64,000 nt of DNA from positions 2,356,001-2,420,000 of the forward strand of contig NC_016631.1 of NCBI RefSeq assembly GCF_000178955.2, written 5' to 3'. The translations under genes were made by a program, and so were the position numbers. Positions 62,299-64,000 of this stretch are shown here, one piece after another (the first letter of the stretch is position 1; each line of letters starts with the position of its first letter). Under the pieces are notes generated by a model. It was not told the origin of the DNA. It did not search any database and saw only the letters and a program-made list of their open reading frames with translations. This DNA comes from Granulicella mallensis MP5ACTX8 (GTDB taxonomy: Bacteria > Acidobacteriota > Terriglobia > Terriglobales > Acidobacteriaceae).

Positions 62299-63756
62299 TT
62301 GTCGAGTAAATATTCACCGAGCATCAAAGACTCCCGCCTTGTCGCAGCGCAGGAGCAGGCGCTTCTGCGGGCACGTCAGCAGGCAACCAGGGAGCAGGCA
62401 GTTCTGGTTGCCATCGAATTCACGGCGGACCGTCGGCGGCTCTCTCCTGCCGCGCAGCAGGCACGTGCCGCTGCGGCCATTCTCAATCGCTCTGCCCTAG
62501 GCGAAGAGCCGGAGATCGACGCTTCGTCCGGCCCGCCGAAGCCGGCGGACCTGGACTTCGATGCCTCTCTGGCCGAGTTCCAGGAGTTGGCGCGGTCGGC
62601 TGGTGCGACTATAGCGGCGGTGCTGATCCAGCGCCGTCCTCATCCCGATCCGGCAACGCTGGTGGGCGGCGGCAAGCTCGACGAGATCGTCGCCACCGTG
62701 GCCGCTACCGGGGCGAGCCTTGTGCTCTTCGACCATGACCTGACGCCCTCCCAGGCGCGTAACGTGGAGGCGCGGCTGCCTTGCACGGTCATCGACCGTA
62801 CGCAGTTGATTCTCGACATCTTTGCGCGCCACGCCCGGACGAGAGAAGGCATGCTGCAGGTGGAGCTGGCGCAGTTGGAATATCAGCTCCCACGGCTGGC
62901 GGGAAAGGGCAAATCGATGTCGCAGCTTGGCGGCGGCATCGGAACGCGCGGGCCCGGTGAGACACAGCTCGAAACCGATCGCCGCAGGATCAATCTTCGC
63001 CTCGACCGGATCAAGCAGCAACTCGAAGCCGTACGGCGGATTCGCCGCCAGCAGCGTGGCCGCAGGGAAGCTGTGCCGGTGCCGACGGTCGCCCTGGTGG
63101 GCTATACCAATGCCGGCAAGTCGACCCTGTTCAACTCCCTGACGGGAGCGGAGGTTCTGGCCTCCGAACGCATGTTCGCTACGCTCGATCCGAAGCTGCG
63201 GCAGCTCACTCTGCCCTCGCGGCGCAAGGTTTTGTTGTCGGATACGGTGGGGTTCCTGCGTAATCTTCCGCATGCGCTGGTCACCAGCTTTCGCGCGACG
63301 CTCGAAGAGGTGGAACGCGCCGAGCTGCTGCTGCACGTTCGCGATGCCGCCAGTCCGACGCTCGACGAGCAGCGCTCGCAGGTAGAGGCTGTGTTGTCCG
63401 AGCTGAATGTCGGGGAGAAGCAGACGCTGCAGGTGCTGAATAAGACCGATTTGCTGCCGCCTGAAACGCCTTTTGCGCCGGGGACGATCCCTGTTTCCGG
63501 ACTGACAGGGGCGGGGTTGGATGATCTGCTGCATGCGATTGACGCGGCTTTGACCTCCGATCCCCTGATCGAGGTTCGGTTCCGGATTCCGCAGTCGGAG
63601 GGACGAATTTTGTCGGCGCTGGAGCGGGGGGCGACGCTTTCGGGACAGCGTTTTGACGGCAATCTCGTCTATCTGACAGCGCTGGGGCCGGCGACGTTGT
63701 TGCGGCGCTATCGGCAGTACCAACTCCGCGAGGAGGAGGCATTGTCTGAGGGATGA
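62299..63756 (+). CDS. hflX: Ribosome-rescue GTPase HflX
   Basis: A 485-residue GTPase that splits stalled ribosomes. Order: N-terminal HflX domain ([57 protein letters not shown]), the helical linker [21 protein letters not shown] (about 211-231), then the G domain with G1 GYTNAGKST (268-276), DTVGF switch II and NKTD. The start is a TTG with no strong ribosome site, so the exact N-terminus is uncertain. It is the usual partner of hfq. Confidence 0.94.
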   Translation: MSSKYSPSIKDSRLVAAQEQALLRARQQATREQAVLVAIEFTADRRRLSPAAQQARAAAAILNRSALGEEPEIDASSGPPKPADLDFDASLAEFQELARSAGATIAAVLIQRRPHPDPATLVGGGKLDEIVATVAATGASLVLFDHDLTPSQARNVEARLPCTVIDRTQLILDIFARHARTREGMLQVELAQLEYQLPRLAGKGKSMSQLGGGIGTRGPGETQLETDRRRINLRLDRIKQQLEAVRRIRRQQRGRREAVPVPTVALVGYTNAGKSTLFNSLTGAEVLASERMFATLDPKLRQLTLPSRRKVLLSDTVGFLRNLPHALVTSFRATLEEVERAELLLHVRDAASPTLDEQRSQVEAVLSELNVGEKQTLQVLNKTDLLPPETPFAPGTIPVSGLTGAGLDDLLHAIDAALTSDPLIEVRFRIPQSEGRILSALERGATLSGQRFDGNLVYLTALGPATLLRRYRQYQLREEEALSEG

Positions 63757-64000
63757 AATTGCAGGGAAAACTGTACAAAAACAATACAGGCCGCCTGAGC
63801 GGGGAGCGGAGGTGGTGTCCCCTTATCACGCGGCCTGCACGACCCGGAACGGGTCCCGGCTGGTGCATTTAGTGTATGCCTTTCATATCACGATGGCGTA
63901 AATTTCAGCCCTGGCGGCGCGATTTCTTTTGCTATTCTGAATACGGCTGTTAACCGGTCAGGCGCATCGTTTACCGCACCGCGTTTTTGACTTTCCACTT
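63757..64000. other. Intergenic region at the right edge
   Basis: No gene is visible. CAGGCCGC (63785-63792) and GCGGCCTG (63828-63835) are inverted, and GACCCG-GAA-CGGGTC makes a small hairpin at 63841-63855. Either could lie in the 3' region of hflX, but no T-run follows on the plus strand. Confidence 0.5.

Noticed and set aside
62497-63723. 408-codon minus-strand frame opposite hflX
   Set aside because: HflX motifs on the plus strand are unambiguous; the antisense frame is Arg/Gln-rich without motifs.
1-64000. CRISPR array or phage region
   Set aside because: No regularly spaced short repeats and no phage structural, integrase or lysis genes were seen; the repeats present are irregularly spaced extragenic units.

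Overview
The window looks like a chromosomal segment of an Acidobacteriota bacterium, most likely order Terriglobales (Granulicella/Edaphobacter/Terriglobus-like). The basis is three very large Oar-type TonB-dependent receptors with an N-terminal carboxypeptidase-regulatory domain, a GC-rich gene set dominated by Acidobacteria-style proteins, and several interspersed extragenic repeats. This placement is inference from gene types; no rRNA is present.

Layout. 0-5 kb: a truncated secreted protein at the left edge, a repeat-filled gene-free stretch, an SDR oxidoreductase, a secreted amidase and a membrane acyltransferase. 5-8.5 kb: two overlapping flavin monooxygenases (Rox-like and TetX-like) divergent from a TetR regulator, with two dyad operators between them. 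8.6-17 kb: DinB, beta-propeller, S41 peptidase, DUF1566, GreB, DHFR-like, SDR and AraC genes. 17-20.2 kb: a MITE-like element with a nested inverted repeat, a Tat-exported aldo/keto reductase, a complete IS30-type insertion sequence sitting inside an older repeat, and tRNA-Gly(CCC). 20-26 kb: carboxy-terminal processing protease, SurA/PpiC foldase, YhaM-like nuclease and GntR regulator. 26-41.5 kb: a glycan-use locus with two TonB-dependent receptors, a LacI regulator with a perfect operator, a DUF5009-type acyltransferase, a GH78 alpha-L-rhamnosidase and a GH39-like glycosidase. 41.6-45.7 kb: the housekeeping operon aroC-def-fmt-rsmB. 45.9-50.3 kb: a third receptor and a PASTA protein. 50.5-53.8 kb: an operon aroB-ubiE-cation efflux. 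53.9-57.3 kb: TerC and a tatA/B-tatC-glutaminyl cyclase operon. 57.5-64 kb: two lipoproteins, a small secreted protein, a DegT aminotransferase and hfq-hflX.

How the genes work together. The LacI gene, the operator in front of the second receptor and the nearby glycosidases fit import and breakdown of rhamnose/xylose-containing glycans. The TetR/flavoenzyme cluster fits inducible oxidation of an aromatic or antibiotic-like compound. The Tat genes, the Tat-signal reductase and the exported cyclase point to an active periplasmic protein-maturation layer together with SurA and the processing protease.

Extragenic DNA is unusually rich. Repeat family A has four copies, family B seven, and family C two. 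Most lie close to the 3' ends of genes, and B copies occur only 7-13 bp from several stop codons. No CRISPR array, prophage or plasmid origin was seen. All start-codon changes and operators are calls from sequence alone.
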